A stretch of DNA of 64,000 bases from Micromonospora violae (GCF_004217135.1 NZ_SHKK01000001.1:4154001-4218000), one strand, 5' to 3'; shown: positions 52,620 through 61,863, numbered from the stretch's first letter. Notes: a model not told the origin generated them from the sequence alone. Numbers and translations are program-made.

Positions 52620-53228
52620 GTGAAAATCTATGCCGATCGGTTTCCGACCGCCGCCCGTCAGTTGCTCACCGACCTCCTCGTCGTCGCCTGGGTGTACGTG
52701 GCGATCCGGGGCGCGCTGTGGCTGCACGACCTGGTGCAGAAGCTCGCCGTACCGGGGCAGAAGTTGGAGGGCGCCGGCAGTGGCCTCGCCGACAACCTGG
52801 CCGACGCCGGCGGGAAGGTCCGCCGGGTGCCGCTGGTCGGCGACGAACTCACCGCACCGTTCCAGCGCGCCGCCGACGCCGCCCGATCGCTCGCCGACGC
52901 CGGCCGCGACCAGCAGCACCTGGTCGACCAACTCGCGCTCGCGCTGGCCGTCGCGGTGCTGATCTTCCCGCTCGGCCTGGTGCTCTTCGGTTGGCTCCCG
53001 CTACGGGTCCGCTGGATGCGCCGGGCCGGCTCAGCGGCGAAGTTGGCCGCCGGGCCGGCCGGCCGGGACCTGCTCGCCCTGCGCGCGCTGGCCACCCAGC
53101 CACTGGGCCAACTGACCCGGATCGCGCCGGACGTGGCCGAGGCGTGGCGGCGCGGCGACGACGCGACAGTCGACGCGCTGGCCGCGTTGGAGCTGCGCCA
53201 ACTGGGGCTACGCGGCCGGGGCCGCTAA
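52620..53228 (+). CDS. Two-helix membrane protein of unknown function
   Basis: 202 residues. One helix lies at about 17-36 (LLTDLLVVAWVYVAIRGALW) and another at about 104-126. Between them is an amphipathic segment (LADNLADAGGKVRRVPLVGD, DAARSLADAGRDQQHLVDQL) likely outside the membrane. An Ala/Leu-rich cytoplasmic tail follows. It resembles conserved actinobacterial hypotheticals. The GTG at 52620 has no ribosome site. Confidence 0.65.
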   Translation: MKIYADRFPTAARQLLTDLLVVAWVYVAIRGALWLHDLVQKLAVPGQKLEGAGSGLADNLADAGGKVRRVPLVGDELTAPFQRAADAARSLADAGRDQQHLVDQLALALAVAVLIFPLGLVLFGWLPLRVRWMRRAGSAAKLAAGPAGRDLLALRALATQPLGQLTRIAPDVAEAWRRGDDATVDALAALELRQLGLRGRGR

Positions 53229-53237
53229 AGTCGTCGG

Positions 53238-53405
53238 GTGTTCTACTTCCTCGTCGTCATCGCCGTCCTGCTGCTCGGCTACGCCGCCGTCCTGGTCTCC
53301 TTCGTCCGTCGGGGCAAGAAGATCCCACCCGCGGCGTACCTGGCCCTGGCCGGGCTCAATGGTCTGATCCTGGCGGGCGTGCTGGCCTGGGGAATCTCCC
53401 GCTGA
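53238..53405 (+). CDS. 55-residue hydrophobic membrane peptide, leaderless
   Basis: A short gene reading VFYFLVVIAVLLLGYAAVLV, then SFVRRGKKIP and a second helix ending WGISR. Two membrane helices are joined by a basic loop. TAAAGT (53226-53231), which includes the stop codon of the previous gene, lies six bases before the GTG, so a leaderless transcript is likely. Function unknown; it may act with the upstream membrane protein. Confidence 0.65.
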   Translation: MFYFLVVIAVLLLGYAAVLVSFVRRGKKIPPAAYLALAGLNGLILAGVLAWGISR

Positions 53406-53435
53406 CCGAGCGCCGGCGGCCCACGCCGGCCCGGT

Positions 53436-55409
53436 TCACGGCTTCGGGGGGATGCGACGGCGGACGTCCTCGGCGGTGGACGGGCCGGGCGACCAGCGGG
53501 CCACCCAGGGCAGCTCGTCGGACGGGGTGAGCACGCCCTCCTCCAGGCCCGCGTACCGGCCGGCGAGGATGCGCCTCGCGGCGGCGGTGTCGACCGAGTC
53601 GGTGTTGTCCCACAGTGCGGCGAACAGGGCATCCACCCGTACCCGTGCCTGCCGGCAGAACAGATCGGCCAGCTCGACGTTCTCCGGGCGGCTGTCCCGT
53701 TCGGCGGCGGCCCGGACGCAGACCGCGGACATCGCGAACAACTCCGCGCCGATGTCCACCACCCGGCCGAGGAACGCCTGCTTGCGCTCCATCTTTCCCT
53801 GCCAGCGCGACATCGCGTAGAACGTCGACCGGGCCAGCTTGCGCGACGACCGCTCCACCTGGCGCAGGTGCGCGGCGAGCCGGCCGAACTCGGCGTACGC
53901 CGTGGGGCGCTGCCCCCGGCCCACGGCGAGCGTGGGCAGCCACTTCGCGTAGAAGGCGCCCGCTCGCGCGCCGGCTCGGGCCTTGCGGCCCAACCCCGCG
54001 TCCGGGTCGATGATGTCGCCGGCCACCGACAGGTGGGCGTCGACCGCCTCCCGCGCGATCAGCAGGTGCATGATCTCGGTCGAGCCCTCGAAGATCCGGT
54101 TGATGCGCAGGTCGCGCATCATCTGTTCGACGGCGGCGGCGCGTTCGCCCCGGGCGGCCAGCGAGTCGGCCGTCTCGTAGCCGCGCCCGCCCCGGATCTG
54201 GATCAGCTCGTCGGCGATCTTCCAGGCCATCTCGCTGGCGTACAGCTTGACCAGCGCGGCTTCGATCCGGATGTCGTTGCGGTCGTCGTCGGCGAGCAGG
54301 CAGCAGAGGTCGAGCATGGTCTCCATGCCGTACGTGGTGGCGGCGATGAAGGAGAGCTTCTGCGCGACCGCCTCGTGCTCGCCCACCGGTCGTCCCCACT
54401 GGACCCGGTCGGCGGCCCACCCGCGGGCCACGTTCAACGCCCACTTGCCGGCGCCCACGCACATCGCCGGTAGCGAGAGCCGGCCGGTGTTCAGCGTGGT
54501 CAGGGCGATCTTCAGCCCCTTGCCCTCGCCGCCGATGACGTTCTCGGCGGGGACGAACACGTCGTGGAACCGGGTCAGGCTGTTCTCCAGGCCGCGCAGG
54601 CCGATGAACTCGTTGCGCCGTTCGACGGTGATGCCGGCGCTGTCGCCGTCCACCACGAACGCGGTGATCCCGCCGCGACGCCCCTCGCTGGCCGGCACCC
54701 GGGCCATCACCACCAGCAGGGTGGCCACGATGCCGTTGGTGGCCCAGAGCTTCACCCCGTTGAGCCGGTAACCCGTGCCGTCCTCGGTCGGCTCGGCGAC
54801 GGTGCCCAGGCGGGCCGGGTCGGAGCCGACATCCGGCTCGGTGAGCAGGAACGCGGACACCTCACCGGCGGCGAGCCGGGGCAGGAAGCGTTGCTTCTGC
54901 TCGGCGGTGCCGAACATCTTCAGTGGCTGCGGCACGCCGATCGACTGGTGGGCCGAGAGCAGCGCGCCGATGGCCGGGCTGACCGAACCGGCCAGCATGA
55001 GCGCCCGGCAGTAGTGCAGGTTGCTCAGCCCGAGACCGCCGTACTTCCGGTCGATCTTCATGCCGAACGCGCCGAGGTCGGCCAGGCCGTGGAACACCGA
55101 GTCGGGTATGGATGCGTCCCGTTCGATGGCGGCACCGTCCACCTCGGAGGTCAGGAAGGCGCGGAACCGACCAAGGAACTCCTCCGCGCGAGCCACGTCG
55201 TCCGGATCGGATCGGGGCCACGGATCGATCAGGTCGAGCCGGAGCCGGCCGAGGAACAACTCCTTGCCGAAGCTGGGCCGGTCCCAGGTGGACTCGCGGG
55301 CGGCCTCGGCGACCTGCCGGGCCTCCTTCTCGGAGACCTGCCCGGCGGCCGCGGTGGTGTCGGAGTCGGGGCCGTCCGGTGCCGGTCGGCCGTTCTGCGT
55401 CGTGGTCAC
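53436..55409 (-). CDS. Acyl-CoA dehydrogenase family protein (large, ~657 residues)
   Basis: A flavoprotein of the acyl-CoA dehydrogenase family with extra N-terminal (~60 residues) and C-terminal (~200 residues) parts, as in the long FadE-type enzymes of actinobacteria. Seen are KIDRKYGGLGLSNLHYCRAL, FLLTEPDVGSDPARLG, KLWATNGIVATLLVVMAR, GLKIALTTLNTGRLSLPAM and QIRGGRGYETADSLAARGER, then RINRIFEGSTEIMHLLIARE near the usual C-terminal motif. The catalytic base is probably the Glu of the FEGSTE segment. GTG 55409 is chosen with GAGGGGC before it. The substrate is unknown. Confidence 0.9.
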   Translation of the reverse strand: MTTTQNGRPAPDGPDSDTTAAAGQVSEKEARQVAEAARESTWDRPSFGKELFLGRLRLDLIDPWPRSDPDDVARAEEFLGRFRAFLTSEVDGAAIERDASIPDSVFHGLADLGAFGMKIDRKYGGLGLSNLHYCRALMLAGSVSPAIGALLSAHQSIGVPQPLKMFGTAEQKQRFLPRLAAGEVSAFLLTEPDVGSDPARLGTVAEPTEDGTGYRLNGVKLWATNGIVATLLVVMARVPASEGRRGGITAFVVDGDSAGITVERRNEFIGLRGLENSLTRFHDVFVPAENVIGGEGKGLKIALTTLNTGRLSLPAMCVGAGKWALNVARGWAADRVQWGRPVGEHEAVAQKLSFIAATTYGMETMLDLCCLLADDDRNDIRIEAALVKLYASEMAWKIADELIQIRGGRGYETADSLAARGERAAAVEQMMRDLRINRIFEGSTEIMHLLIAREAVDAHLSVAGDIIDPDAGLGRKARAGARAGAFYAKWLPTLAVGRGQRPTAYAEFGRLAAHLRQVERSSRKLARSTFYAMSRWQGKMERKQAFLGRVVDIGAELFAMSAVCVRAAAERDSRPENVELADLFCRQARVRVDALFAALWDNTDSVDTAAARRILAGRYAGLEEGVLTPSDELPWVARWSPGPSTAEDVRRRIPPKP

Positions 55410-55495
55410 GGCTGCCCCCTCGAAGCTCGATGCGGCTACCGCCACGCTACCCCCGGTTGTTACCCAGGGGTAGCGCTGCGTGAAGATCAACGCGG

Positions 55496-55999
55496 TCAGC
55501 GTCCGATGGTCGTGTCCGGGTCGTCGTCATCGTCGTCGATGTCGTCCTCACCCCAGTTACGCCGGGCGAACGGCAGGACCACCCAGAAGGCGAGGAACCA
55601 GATGCCGGCCAGCGCGCTGAGCACGAACGCGATGGGCCGGTCCAGCACGAAGTCGGTGATCAGCAGTACCGCGCTGACCATCGCGATCAGCATGAAGGCG
55701 AGGCCGCCGGTGGCCATCCGGTGCGCGAAGCGGACCAGCTCCGGCTTGCGACCCTGCCGGAACAGCGCCCGGTGGAACGCCACCGGCGAGATGATCAGCG
55801 CGGTGGCGGCGGCCGCCGCGAGCAACGCCACGATGTAGACGTCCCGCTGGAACTCGGTGGTCTCGGTGAACCCGTTGCTGAACGGCAGGGTGAGCAGGAA
55901 GGCGAAGAGGATCTGCACGCCGGTCTGGGCAACCCGCAACTCTTGCAGCAGGTCAGCGAAGTTGCGCTGCCAGCGCTGCTTCTCGGTCTCCTTGGACAC
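55496..55999 (-). CDS. DUF6328-like four-helix membrane protein
   Basis: 167 residues starting MSKETEKQRWQRNFADLLQE, then VAQTGVQILFAFLLTLPFSN and four membrane helices with FHRALFRQGRKPELVRFAHR as the central loop. The tail is very acidic (DDIDDDDDDPD). The arrangement fits DUF6328, of unknown function. GTG start with GGAGG. It lies 86 bp upstream of the acyl-CoA dehydrogenase gene in the same direction. Confidence 0.8.
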   Translation of the reverse strand: MSKETEKQRWQRNFADLLQELRVAQTGVQILFAFLLTLPFSNGFTETTEFQRDVYIVALLAAAAATALIISPVAFHRALFRQGRKPELVRFAHRMATGGLAFMLIAMVSAVLLITDFVLDRPIAFVLSALAGIWFLAFWVVLPFARRNWGEDDIDDDDDDPDTTIGR

Positions 56000-56118
56000 G
56001 TGCTACCTCCGGTGAGACGCTACTGCCGGCGGTCCCGGCCGCCGGCAGCAACGCCAATGCCCCACCCGGCCGGGCGCGAAACAGGTTCACGACATCCGCC
56101 GTTATCGTGCTGGCGGCG

Positions 56119-56868
56119 TCAGGCTCCGCGTCGGATGCGGCCCGCGTACCGCGCCTCCAGCTCGTTGTTGTGCGCGTCCCCGTCCGGGATGTTCGCCGAC
56201 AGGTAGACCGGGGGCCGCTCCCCCGCCGCCAGCAACCGCGCCACCACCTCAACGGTCACCTGCTGAGCCAGCAGCGCCGCGGTGATCGAGGAGACCGCGC
56301 CGACCGCGCCACCGCCGGGCAGGGGCAGCGTCGCATCGCCGTACGGCGCGCCGTTGTCGAGCACCACGTCGGCGAGGTCGCTCAGCTTGCGCCCGGACGG
56401 GTGCCGGGAGGTCATCCGGCCGGAGTGCTGCGCCGAGGTGATCGCCACCAGCCCGTGACCGCGCTCCTTCACCAGCGTGGCGAACTCCACCATCGCGCCG
56501 TTGACCCCGGAGTTCGAGGCGAGCACGAAGACGTCGGTGGGGCGCACCGGGGCCAGCTCGTAGAGGCGGTGCGCGACGGCCGGGTCCCGTTCCAGCAGCG
56601 GGCCGAGCCGTTCGGCCGGTTCGCCGCCGAGCAGCACCAGGTCGCGGAGCGCGATCCGGTTGGTCGGCACCAGTCCGCCCGCCCGTCCGGCGATCTCCAT
56701 CGCGAGGGCCTCCGAGTGCCCGGTGCCGAACGCGTGCACCACGCCGTCGGCTCGGACGGCCTCGGCGATCAGGTCGGCGGCCCGCCCGACCGCCTCCCGC
56801 TGAGTGGTGGCCACCCGGCCGATCGTCTCGGTCACCACGGCCAGGTAATCCTCGGCGCTCACCGTCAT
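56119..56868 (-). CDS. SIS-domain sugar isomerase-like protein (UPF0309 type)
   Basis: A 249-residue phosphosugar-binding SIS-domain protein. GVVHAFGTGHSEALAMEIAGRAGGL and VFVLASNSGVNGAMVEFATLVKERG are the two sugar-phosphate-binding loops, and an N-terminal helix (DYLAVVTETIGRVATTQREA) is typical of UPF0309 proteins. Activity on an aminosugar phosphate is plausible but not proven. ATGA overlap with the AAC(3)-like gene upstream. Confidence 0.85.
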   Translation of the reverse strand: MTVSAEDYLAVVTETIGRVATTQREAVGRAADLIAEAVRADGVVHAFGTGHSEALAMEIAGRAGGLVPTNRIALRDLVLLGGEPAERLGPLLERDPAVAHRLYELAPVRPTDVFVLASNSGVNGAMVEFATLVKERGHGLVAITSAQHSGRMTSRHPSGRKLSDLADVVLDNGAPYGDATLPLPGGGAVGAVSSITAALLAQQVTVEVVARLLAAGERPPVYLSANIPDGDAHNNELEARYAGRIRRGA

Positions 56869-57674
56869 ACGTCCTCCGTCGTTCGGTTGCGGGCCAGCCA
56901 GCGAACCGCGAAGTCGACCGCCGCCCGCTGGCGCATCAACCTGCCGGTCCCGGTGCCGACCGGTGCGGTGCGGACCGCCCCGGTGGCCTCCAGGTCCCTG
57001 CCCAACGCCGCGAAGTCGTCCGCGTCGAGCCGTACGTCCTGCCACCACACCCACTCCCGACCACCGTCGGCGGTACGCACAGCGGCACCGACCCGTTCCC
57101 GGGGCGAGCCGGGGCAGCGGTACTCGGCCAGGTGCAGCGAGGTGCTCACCGAGTGGTCCACACCGAGCAGCAACACGTCGGCGTCCAGGTCGTGGAGGCG
57201 GGCCAGCGGGGAGCCCTCGCCGAGCATGTCCGCCCGGGTGTGCCCGGCGACCACCTGCTCGGCGGCGGGGCCGAGCGCGGCGAACGACACCTGCGGATGG
57301 GAGCTGCGCAGCGCCCCGGGCCAGCCGCGGACCGTCTCGGCGACCGCCCCCATGAACCGGCTGGGTGTGACCGCCGGGTCGAAGCCTGGCATCTCCGCGC
57401 GGATCAGCGGCCACCAACCCGCCGGCACCGGCGGGTTGCTCCACCGCGCGGGGTCGCTGTTGTCGGGTGTGTGGGTGGGCACGACGATCGTGCCGTCCGG
57501 GCCGAGCGCGTCGCGCAGGGCGAGCACCACCGCGTGCGGACCGCCGCTGACGAAGCCCAACGGACGCAGCGCGGCGTGCACCAGCAGCGTCGAGCCGGGG
57601 CGTACGCCCAGCACGCGCAGCTGCGCGGCGATCGAGCGACGGCTGCCCGGCCCGTTGGCGCCCGTCGTCACCAC
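56865..57674 (-). CDS. AAC(3)-family aminoglycoside N-acetyltransferase-like protein
   Basis: A 269-residue Antibiotic_NAT family protein that in known members acetylates the 3-amino group of the 2-deoxystreptamine ring with acetyl-CoA. Seen are LLVHAALRPLGFVSGGPHAV, ALGPDGTIVVPTHTPDNSDP, RSSHPQVSFAALGP and LLGVDHSVSTSLHLAEYR with conserved His/Glu. The usual GVGxDxxTSLH reads GVDHSVSTSLH here, a change near the active region. GTG start with GGGAGAG. Coupling to a SIS-domain gene argues for a metabolic amino-sugar substrate as well as, or instead of, drug resistance. Confidence 0.85.
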   Translation of the reverse strand: MVTTGANGPGSRRSIAAQLRVLGVRPGSTLLVHAALRPLGFVSGGPHAVVLALRDALGPDGTIVVPTHTPDNSDPARWSNPPVPAGWWPLIRAEMPGFDPAVTPSRFMGAVAETVRGWPGALRSSHPQVSFAALGPAAEQVVAGHTRADMLGEGSPLARLHDLDADVLLLGVDHSVSTSLHLAEYRCPGSPRERVGAAVRTADGGREWVWWQDVRLDADDFAALGRDLEATGAVRTAPVGTGTGRLMRQRAAVDFAVRWLARNRTTEDV

Positions 57675-57700
57675 GACTCTCCCTCGTTGGCCCGCACCGC

Positions 57701-58549
57701 TCAGGCCGTTCCGCCGGCTTGGGCCGTTCCGCCGGTGCGGGCCAGGATCGCCTCGGCGAGCGGGGCCGGGGCGGTGTCCGGGATCCAGTGACTCACCCCG
57801 GCGAGCTGCACGAAGCGGTAGTCACCGGTGACGTTCGCCGCGCACGCCTCAGCGGCGGTCCGGCCGATCGCGACGTCCCGGTCACTCCAGACGTACGTGG
57901 TGGGCACCGCGACCGGGCCGACGTTGGCCAGGTCGGCGCGGGACATCGCCCGGTACCAGTTCAGCGCGGCCGTGAGCGCCCCCGGCTCGCGCATCGGGTC
58001 GGCGTACCGGTTCACCCGGGAGGAGTCGCCCACCCCGCCGAGCAGCTTGCGAAGCGCCGTCGCGTGCCACGCCAGCAGCACCTTCTCCGCCTTGTCCGGC
58101 TTGCGGAACAGCGCCATGTACGACGAGCGGGCCTTCTGTTGCCCATCGCTGGCGAGGGCGTGTGCCATGGCTGCCGGATGCGGTACGGACACCGCGGTCA
58201 ACGTGTGGACCCGCTCGGGCTGCCGGGCGGCGACCGCCCAGGCCACGACCGCGCCCCAGTCGTGGCCGACCAGGTGGACGGCGTCCAGCCCGAGCGCGTC
58301 GAGCACCGCCACCACGTCGGTGACGAGTTCGGGGATCCGGTAGTCGGCCACCGCCGAGGGTCGGGCGCCGGGCGAGTAGCCGCGCTGGTCCAGCGCGTAC
58401 GTGCGCAGCCCACCCGGGTGCAGCCTCGGCGTCACGTCGTCCCACTCACCGCTGTGTTGCGGGAAACCGTGCAGCAGCAGGACGGGTACGCCGTCCGGTG
58501 GACCGTCGACGGTCACGTCGAACGTGAAGCCTCGCGCGTCAACCCGCAT
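57701..58549 (-). CDS. Alpha/beta hydrolase, epoxide-hydrolase-like
   Basis: A 282-residue alpha/beta-fold enzyme. The oxyanion motif LLLHGFPQHSGEWDDV, the nucleophile elbow VGHDWGAVVAW (Asp, as in epoxide hydrolases and haloalkane dehalogenases), VWSDRDVAIG for the acid and GVSHWIPD for the base His are in place. Two cap tyrosines of epoxide hydrolases may be present (SYMALFRK; LNWYRAM). The last ~12 residues are a Gly-Gly-Thr-Ala repeat encoded by a short direct repeat. Substrate unknown. Confidence 0.9.
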   Translation of the reverse strand: MRVDARGFTFDVTVDGPPDGVPVLLLHGFPQHSGEWDDVTPRLHPGGLRTYALDQRGYSPGARPSAVADYRIPELVTDVVAVLDALGLDAVHLVGHDWGAVVAWAVAARQPERVHTLTAVSVPHPAAMAHALASDGQQKARSSYMALFRKPDKAEKVLLAWHATALRKLLGGVGDSSRVNRYADPMREPGALTAALNWYRAMSRADLANVGPVAVPTTYVWSDRDVAIGRTAAEACAANVTGDYRFVQLAGVSHWIPDTAPAPLAEAILARTGGTAQAGGTA

Positions 58550-58659
58550 GATCGGAAGCGTACCCAGGCTCGGGCCGGACGGCCGCTCCCGCAGGTCAGG
58601 CGGTGCCCAGCTGGGCTGGCGACCAGGGTCGGTGTTAGCGTCAGCGAGACAACTTCATA

Positions 58660-58745
<86 letters not shown>

Positions 58746-58758
58746 CGGTCGACCTCCA

Positions 58759-58791
58759 GCCGCGCCGCAGTCCGGTGCCACCGGGCGCGGC
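58759..58791 (+). terminator. Expression-platform hairpin of the TPP riboswitch
   Basis: GCCGCGCC (58759-58766) pairs with GGCGCGGC (58784-58791), with an inner CCGGTG/CACCGG stem, followed by a T/C-rich run to about 58818. This fits conditional termination; control of translation is the alternative. Confidence 0.6.
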
Positions 58792-58833
58792 GTGCGTCTT
58801 CTCCTGGTTCTCTTCCTAGAACTGGGAGCAACC

Positions 58834-59421
58834 ATGGACAACACCACCAATCGTTGGCGCACCATCGACATCGTGGTCGCCTCGGTGATCGCTGTCGCCT
58901 TCGGCGTCATCTTCTGGGCCTGGGGCCTGGTCTGGAGCGCCACCGAGGGTGCCTTCGCGTTCTTCCCGCCGGCGCAGACGCTGCTGTACGGCGTCTGGCT
59001 GATGCCGGCGGTGATCGGTGGGCTGGTCATCCGTAAGCCTGGCGCCGCGCTCTACTGCGAGACCGTGGCCGCGGTCCTGTCCGCGCTGCTGGGCAGCCAG
59101 TGGGCCGGCACGGTGATCCCGCAGGGCATCGTGCAGGGCATCGGCGCCGAGCTGGCCTTCGCCGCCTTCCGGTACCGGTCGTTCCGGCTGCCGACCGCGG
59201 TGTTCGCCGGTGCGCTGACCGGCCTCAGCGCCGCGCTGTTCGACTTCTTCGTCTGGAACGTCGACTACGCGCTGACCGACTACCGCATTCCGTACGCGCT
59301 GCTCACCATCGTCAGCGCCACCGTGATCGCCGGTTTCGGCGGCTGGCTGCTCACCAAGGCCCTGGCCAACACCGGCGTCCTGGACCGCTTCCCCGCCGGC
59401 CGAAACCGAGCCCTGATCTAA
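58834..59421 (+). CDS. ykoE: ECF transporter S component YkoE (thiamine/HMP)
   Basis: A 195-residue membrane protein with five to six helices. YkoE features are WRTIDIVVASVIAVAFGVIF, WLMPAVIGGLVIRKPGAALY (typical GL..RKPGAA), GSQWAGTVIPQGIVQGIGAEL and FDFFVWNVDYALTD. S components capture the vitamin; YkoE is a thiamine-salvage subunit that works with YkoD and YkoC. GGGAG precedes the ATG at 58834. The TPP riboswitch confirms the thiamine link. Confidence 0.94.
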   Translation: MDNTTNRWRTIDIVVASVIAVAFGVIFWAWGLVWSATEGAFAFFPPAQTLLYGVWLMPAVIGGLVIRKPGAALYCETVAAVLSALLGSQWAGTVIPQGIVQGIGAELAFAAFRYRSFRLPTAVFAGALTGLSAALFDFFVWNVDYALTDYRIPYALLTIVSATVIAGFGGWLLTKALANTGVLDRFPAGRNRALI

Positions 59422-59439
59422 CCCACCCCCACTCATTGG

Positions 59440-59501
59440 CGTTGATCAAGAGGTTTGCGTCAGCAAATCGGCTTCCGGTGACGCAAACCTCTTGATCAAC
59501 G
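59440..59501. repeat. Perfect 23-bp inverted repeat (family C), possible terminator/attenuator
   Basis: Arms 59440-59462 and 59479-59501 (core TTGATCAAGAGGTTTGCGTC) are exactly complementary, with a 16-base loop. It is markedly less GC-rich than the flanking genes and splits the ykoE-ykoD junction. Confidence 0.9.
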
Positions 59502-59543
59502 GGGGGCAAGAGGGGCAGGGCGGGGCTGGGAGGGGGTGGGGTC

Positions 59544-60971
59544 GTGGGCGGGGTACTGCTGCGGGGGTTCGGGTGGCGGCACGCCGGGCGACGGGCCTGG
59601 GCGGTGCGCGGGGTGGACCTGCAGATCGAGGCCGGGGAGCGGGTTCTGCTGCTCGGACCGTCCGGGGCGGGTAAGAGCACCCTGCTCAGCGCGCTGGCGG
59701 GGCTACTTCCCGAGGACTCCGGCGAGCAGGAGGGCACCGTCGAGATCGACGGGCTCGACCCCCGCAAAGGGCGGGAACGGGTCGGCGTGGTCTTCCAGGA
59801 CCCGGAGACCCAACTGGTCATGGCGCGCTGCGGCGACGACGTCGCGTTCGGGCTGGAGAACCGGGGCGTGCCGGCCGACGAGATCTGGCCCCGGGTGGAC
59901 GAGGCGCTGCACCGGGTCGGCTTCCCGTACCCCCGGGACCGCCACACCGCGGCGCTCTCCGGCGGCGAACAGCAACGCCTCGCCCTGGCCGGCGCGCTGG
60001 CCCTGCGCCCCGCACTGCTGCTGCTCGACGAGCCGACCGCCAACCTCGACCCGGCCGGGGCGGACCTGGTCCGGCACGCGGTGGCCAGCGCGCTGGACGC
60101 CGACACCACGCTGATCCTGGTCGAACACCGGGTCGCCGAGGCACTACCGCTGGTCGACCGGGTGGTCGTCCTGGAACCGGGTGGCGGCGTCCGCGCGGAC
60201 GGCACCCCCGAGGCGGTCTTCGCCGCCCACGGCGCCGCCCTGGCCGCCGAGGGGGTCTGGGTGCCCGGTCACCCCATCGCGCGCCGGACGGCCACCACCA
60301 GCCCCGGGGAGCTGCTGCTCACCGCCGACCGGCTCGGCCTGCCGCCCCGGCTGGGCCACATCGACCTGACGGTACGCGCCGGTGAGGCACTCGCCGTACG
60401 CGGACCGAACGGTGCCGGGAAGTCCACCCTGGCGTTGCTGCTCGGCGGTCTGCTGCGGCCGGGCAGCGGGCGGGTCACCGCGTCCCCCGAGCTGGCCGAC
60501 GCGCACCACCGCACTCCCCCGCACCGGTGGCGGGCCCCCGTGTTGGCCCGGCGGATCGGGTCGGTCTTCCAGGATCCGGAGCACCAGTTCGTCACCAGCA
60601 CGGTCTTCGACGAGCTGGCGCTCGGCCCGCGCCGCACCGGGCAACCCGAGGCGACCGTCACGGAGACCGTGGCCGGGCTGCTGGACCGGCTGCGGCTGAC
60701 CCGGCTCGCCGCTGCCAACCCGTACACCCTCTCCGGTGGCGAGGCGCGGCGGCTGAGCGTGGCGACCGCCCTGGCCACCGCGCCACGCCTGCTGATCTGC
60801 GACGAACCCACCTTCGGCCAGGACCGACGGACCTGGCGGGAGCTGGTCGACCTCTTCGCCGACCTGCGCGACGCCGGGCACGGCGTGGTCACGGTCACCC
60901 ACGACGCGGACTTCGTCGCCGCGCTCGCCGACCGTACCGTCACCCTGCGACCCGCCTCGGACCACAACTGA
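59544..60971 (+). CDS. ykoD: ECF transporter tandem ATPase YkoD
   Basis: A 475-residue protein with two ABC domains. The first (about 1-235) has Walker A GPSGAGKST, Q-loop VFQDPETQLV, signature LSGGEQQRLALAGAL and Walker B LLLLDEPTANLD. The second (about 250-470) has GPNGAGKST, VFQDPEHQFVTS, LSGGEARRLSVATAL and LICDEPTFGQD. Both sets of motifs look functional, unlike RbsA-type fusions. The GTG start has a G-rich site. It is coupled by ATGA-type overlap to ykoC. Confidence 0.93.
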   Translation: MGGVLLRGFGWRHAGRRAWAVRGVDLQIEAGERVLLLGPSGAGKSTLLSALAGLLPEDSGEQEGTVEIDGLDPRKGRERVGVVFQDPETQLVMARCGDDVAFGLENRGVPADEIWPRVDEALHRVGFPYPRDRHTAALSGGEQQRLALAGALALRPALLLLDEPTANLDPAGADLVRHAVASALDADTTLILVEHRVAEALPLVDRVVVLEPGGGVRADGTPEAVFAAHGAALAAEGVWVPGHPIARRTATTSPGELLLTADRLGLPPRLGHIDLTVRAGEALAVRGPNGAGKSTLALLLGGLLRPGSGRVTASPELADAHHRTPPHRWRAPVLARRIGSVFQDPEHQFVTSTVFDELALGPRRTGQPEATVTETVAGLLDRLRLTRLAAANPYTLSGGEARRLSVATALATAPRLLICDEPTFGQDRRTWRELVDLFADLRDAGHGVVTVTHDADFVAALADRTVTLRPASDHN

Positions 60972-61771
60972 TGATCAGCATCGAACCGGTCGCCGCGCCG
61001 GACGCGCCGTTGGCCCGCCGCAACCCGGTGGCGAAGGTGGCCGCCGCACTCGCCTTCTCGTTCACCCTGCTGGCGACTCTGGACCCGGTGGCCCCGGCGA
61101 TCGCCATCGCCATCGAACTGGCCGTCCTGCCGCTGTTCGGCATCCGCTACCGGGTACTGGCCCGGCGGGCCTGGCCACTGCTGCTCAGCGCCGCCGGCAT
61201 CCTGGTCACCCTGGTGCTGTTCGCCGCCGACCGGTCCGGCCGGGTCCTTCTGGACGCGGGGCCGGTGCTGGTGAGCACCGGCGTGCTGCTCACCGCGCTC
61301 GGCCTGGTGCTGCGGGTTTTCGCGGTGGCGCTGCCCGGCGTGATCGTCTTCGCGACCACCGACCCCACCGACCTAGCCGACGCGTTGATCCAGAACGCGA
61401 AGGCGCCGGCCCGGTTCGCCATCGGGGCGCTGGCCGCGTTCCGGCTGGTGCCGCTGCTCGGTCAGGAGTGGCAGATGATCAGCATGGCTCGGCGTGCGCG
61501 GGGCGTCGACGCGGGACGCAACCCGCTGGCGAAGCTCCGGCTCTTCGCCTCCACCGCGTTCGCGCTGCTGGTGGGGGCGATCCGTCGAGGCACCCGGTTG
61601 GCGGTGGCGATGGACGCGCGTGGCTTCGATGCCGGCACCCCCCGTACCGTCGCCCGCAGGCAGCGCTTCACCCGCGCCGACACGCTCCTCATCCTCGGGG
61701 CCGTCGTGCTCGCCGCCGCCGCACTGGGCACAAGCGTCGCCCTGGGCACCTTCCGCCCTCTGATCAGCTGA
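60971..61771 (+). CDS. ykoC: ECF transporter T component YkoC
   Basis: A 266-residue CbiQ/YkoC-type transmembrane protein. It starts ARRNPVAKVAAALAFSFTLL. The cytoplasmic coupling helices contain the two family Ala-Arg-Arg/Ala-x-Arg-Gly motifs, here MARRARGVD and AMDARGFDAG. It transmits ATPase motion to YkoE. Confidence 0.93.
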   Translation: MISIEPVAAPDAPLARRNPVAKVAAALAFSFTLLATLDPVAPAIAIAIELAVLPLFGIRYRVLARRAWPLLLSAAGILVTLVLFAADRSGRVLLDAGPVLVSTGVLLTALGLVLRVFAVALPGVIVFATTDPTDLADALIQNAKAPARFAIGALAAFRLVPLLGQEWQMISMARRARGVDAGRNPLAKLRLFASTAFALLVGAIRRGTRLAVAMDARGFDAGTPRTVARRQRFTRADTLLILGAVVLAAAALGTSVALGTFRPLIS

Positions 61772-61863
61772 GTCTGCCCGCCGCGCGTCGGCGGAATCCG
61801 CACGACGTCAGGGACGCGGTGACCTCCGTCGCCACCGCGTCCCTGCTGTCGTTGTCGTCACCC

